From NCBI GenBank assembly GCA_023251515.1, contig JAHEYQ010000008.1, forward strand, positions 1 through 64,000: DNA of 64,000 nt, written 5' to 3'. Shown here one piece after another: positions 62,787-64,000 of the stretch (positions are counted from its first letter, which is position 1; each line of letters opens with the position of its first letter). The position numbers were made by a program, and so were the translations under genes. The stretch comes from Bacteroidales bacterium (lineage in GTDB: Bacteria > Bacteroidota > Bacteroidia > Bacteroidales > JACABE01). Below the pieces are notes generated by a model that saw only the letters and a list, made by a program, of their open reading frames with translations, did no database searches and was not told the origin of the DNA.

Positions 62787-63803
62787 TTAATTAATAGAAA
62801 TTTCTTTCAGATGCTCTGCAATATTCATATCGGCAGGACAGGCTCTGGAACATCTTCCGCAACCTACGCAGCCAAATTGTTTTTGCTGAACCATCTGATA
62901 AGAAAACTTGTGAAAAATTCTTTGTCTCCATCTCTGCGATTGTTTTTCGCGTGGATTGTGTCCGGAAGTATGCAATGTAAACAATCCGAATCCGCATGAA
63001 TCCCAGCATCTGTAGCGAATACCTTTATTTCCTTTGTTTTCATCCTGAATATCAAAACATCCGCAGGCTGGGCAAACATAAGCACAAGCACCACAACCTA
63101 CACAACGCAAAGCTTGTTTGTCCCAAATATCAGATTCAAACAAATTATTTAATTTCTCATTGATAGCTTCTGCAGTAAATTCCTGTTTAACATCTGCCAG
63201 ATGAGGAGTTTTATCAATAGCGGAAGTATCTTTAAATAAATCGGTATTTGCATCCAAAATAGCTTTCCCTTTTTCGGTAACGATTTCTGCAAAATATGTA
63301 GAATCAGATATTTCTGTAAGCAAAATATCACTTCCGGCAGTATTTCCCGGATTTCCGTTTACTGAAGTACAGAAACAATATTCGTCAGCTTTTTTGCAAC
63401 TGATACTGATAACTGTCAGCTTTTTCAAACGTGCATTGAAAATTTCATCCACATGATCTGTAGAGAAAATAGCATCCAGAGGAATAAAACCTGCGGCATC
63501 ACAAGGACGGCTTCCAAGTGCAACAACTTCAGGAAAAGCATTAATATCAACATTTTTCACAGAAATATCATCATATGATTTCTCGAAACTGAGGATTTTT
63601 TCAACTCTGGGGAATACCAAAGATTTTGCCGATTGCTTGGTAGCAATACATTCAAAATCAATTTTATCTATTGTATCAACCTTTGCGAAATCGGTAATTC
63701 CATTTTCTTTAACAGGAGCATAAACCTCTTTCCCTGCTTTGCCAAATCTTTCAATTAAAGTAGAAAGAGCGGTTTTATCAAGTAATTTATTAAGTATTTC
63801 CAT
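62787..63803 (-). CDS. 4Fe-4S oxidoreductase subunit, HydB/AsrA/FloxB-like
   Basis: The 338-residue protein contains two 4Fe-4S motifs: CVGCGACAYVCP and CVGCGRCSRACPADMNIAEHL. Between them is a Cys-rich stretch (CFDI, RCWDSCGFG). The N-terminal part resembles sulfhydrogenase beta and AsrA subunits (residues 1-230). It probably links the flavin subunit downstream to a catalytic subunit encoded to the right, of which only the end is seen. Start at ATG 63803, 3 bp after the upstream stop. Confidence 0.83.
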   Translation of the reverse strand: MEILNKLLDKTALSTLIERFGKAGKEVYAPVKENGITDFAKVDTIDKIDFECIATKQSAKSLVFPRVEKILSFEKSYDDISVKNVDINAFPEVVALGSRPCDAAGFIPLDAIFSTDHVDEIFNARLKKLTVISISCKKADEYCFCTSVNGNPGNTAGSDILLTEISDSTYFAEIVTEKGKAILDANTDLFKDTSAIDKTPHLADVKQEFTAEAINEKLNNLFESDIWDKQALRCVGCGACAYVCPACGCFDIQDENKGNKGIRYRCWDSCGFGLFTLHTSGHNPREKQSQRWRQRIFHKFSYQMVQQKQFGCVGCGRCSRACPADMNIAEHLKEISIN

Positions 63804-63806
63804 AAC

Positions 63807-64000
63807 CTATTTAATAAAATTTTCTTTATCAACATTTGTATAAGAAGAAAGAGCAGGTGCGTAAGTAGTACTTAAGCCTGCTTCGGTATGAAATTCATCC
63901 ATTACGAAATCAGTAAGCATATAAGAAAGCATATTCAAAGGAATATCAACAGGGCATGCACGGGTGCATTCGCCGCAGTTTATACATCTTCCGGCCAGGT
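63807..64000 (-). CDS. Partial Fe-S protein, HdrC/4Fe-4S dicluster type
   Basis: This gene runs off the right edge, and only its C-terminal 64 codons are seen. They contain GRCINCGECTRACPVDIP, a 4Fe-4S motif (CX2CX2CX3CP), and end SYTNVDKENFIK before TAG. Gene order with the two downstream Fe-S/flavin genes fits an Hdr/Flox-like or hydrogenase-like complex, but the family cannot be fixed from this fragment. Confidence 0.65.
   Translation of the reverse strand, partial: LAGRCINCGECTRACPVDIPLNMLSYMLTDFVMDEFHTEAGLSTTYAPALSSYTNVDKENFIK

Noticed and set aside
1..64000. tRNA or rRNA genes
   Set aside because: I looked for GGTTC-type T-arms with matching acceptor stems and for conserved rRNA words in the intergenic gaps and saw none; a covariance-model scan would be needed to be certain.

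Overview
The window looks like a chromosomal piece of an AT-rich, anaerobic or facultative member of the Bacteroidota (probably Bacteroidales or a close relative). Evidence: -7 boxes of the Bacteroidetes type (TAnnTTTG) in front of many genes, several type IX secretion (T9SS) sorting domains, a fused SecDF, an S46 dipeptidyl peptidase, a DUF5606 protein, a spoT-fur-purA gene order, and a complex I operon without the NADH-binding subunits. The species cannot be named from the sequence alone.

Layout. 1-5820: accessory region that begins inside a dispersed repeat and holds a one-way operon: a fused ABC permease/ATPase, its lipoprotein binding protein, a membrane protein of unknown function and a B12-type radical SAM enzyme with unusual cysteine spacing. 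6254-7186: hypothetical protein. 7350-10216: a compact ABC-three-component (ABC-3C) conflict/defence-type cassette (nuclease-like effector, small middle component, DUF2326-type ATPase), followed by a decayed 3' copy of yebC (intact yebC lies 50 kb away at 60598-61317). 10688-27615: mostly core functions on the plus strand (S46 peptidase, DUF5606, ECF sigma plus a putative anti-sigma factor carrying a gliding-type C-terminal domain, SecDF, a PorE-like OmpA protein with an extra retropepsin-like domain, PurM-like, PrfA, PyrF), interrupted by three minus-strand genes. 27628-41849: minus-strand genes (OstA-like, PepSY-like, purA, fur, relA/spoT, T9SS cargo proteins, elbB, nadB). 42021-42509: small membrane protein. 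43002-53074: nuoA-B-C-D-H-I-J-K-L-M-N operon on the minus strand. 53475-58513: DHOD-like protein, an acyltransferase-ACP-AMP ligase fusion and its LplT-like MFS partner. 58514-59641: repeat region. 59642-64000: small membrane protein, yebC, an orphan MNT nucleotidyltransferase and the end of an Fe-S/flavin oxidoreductase operon running off the right edge.

The most striking non-genic structure is a dispersed repeat family. A 230-bp segment occurs in inverted orientation at 42524-42753 and 59306-59535 with one mismatch by eye. It contains a 28-codon ORF, a 9-bp-stem palindrome and an outward-facing Bacteroidetes-type promoter that stops just before a small membrane-protein gene. On the far side lies a conserved 64-bp block (also at 2-65) and, at 58701-59170, a degenerate 21-bp tandem array. 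The two inverted copies bracket the whole nuo operon.

Functionally, the nuo operon lacking nuoE/F/G and the flavin/Fe-S operon at the right edge suggest respiration fed by ferredoxin or another carrier. SecDF, the PorE-like protein and the T9SS cargo describe envelope export. The ABC transporter/radical SAM operon and the ABC-3C cassette are the best candidates for incompletely described systems.
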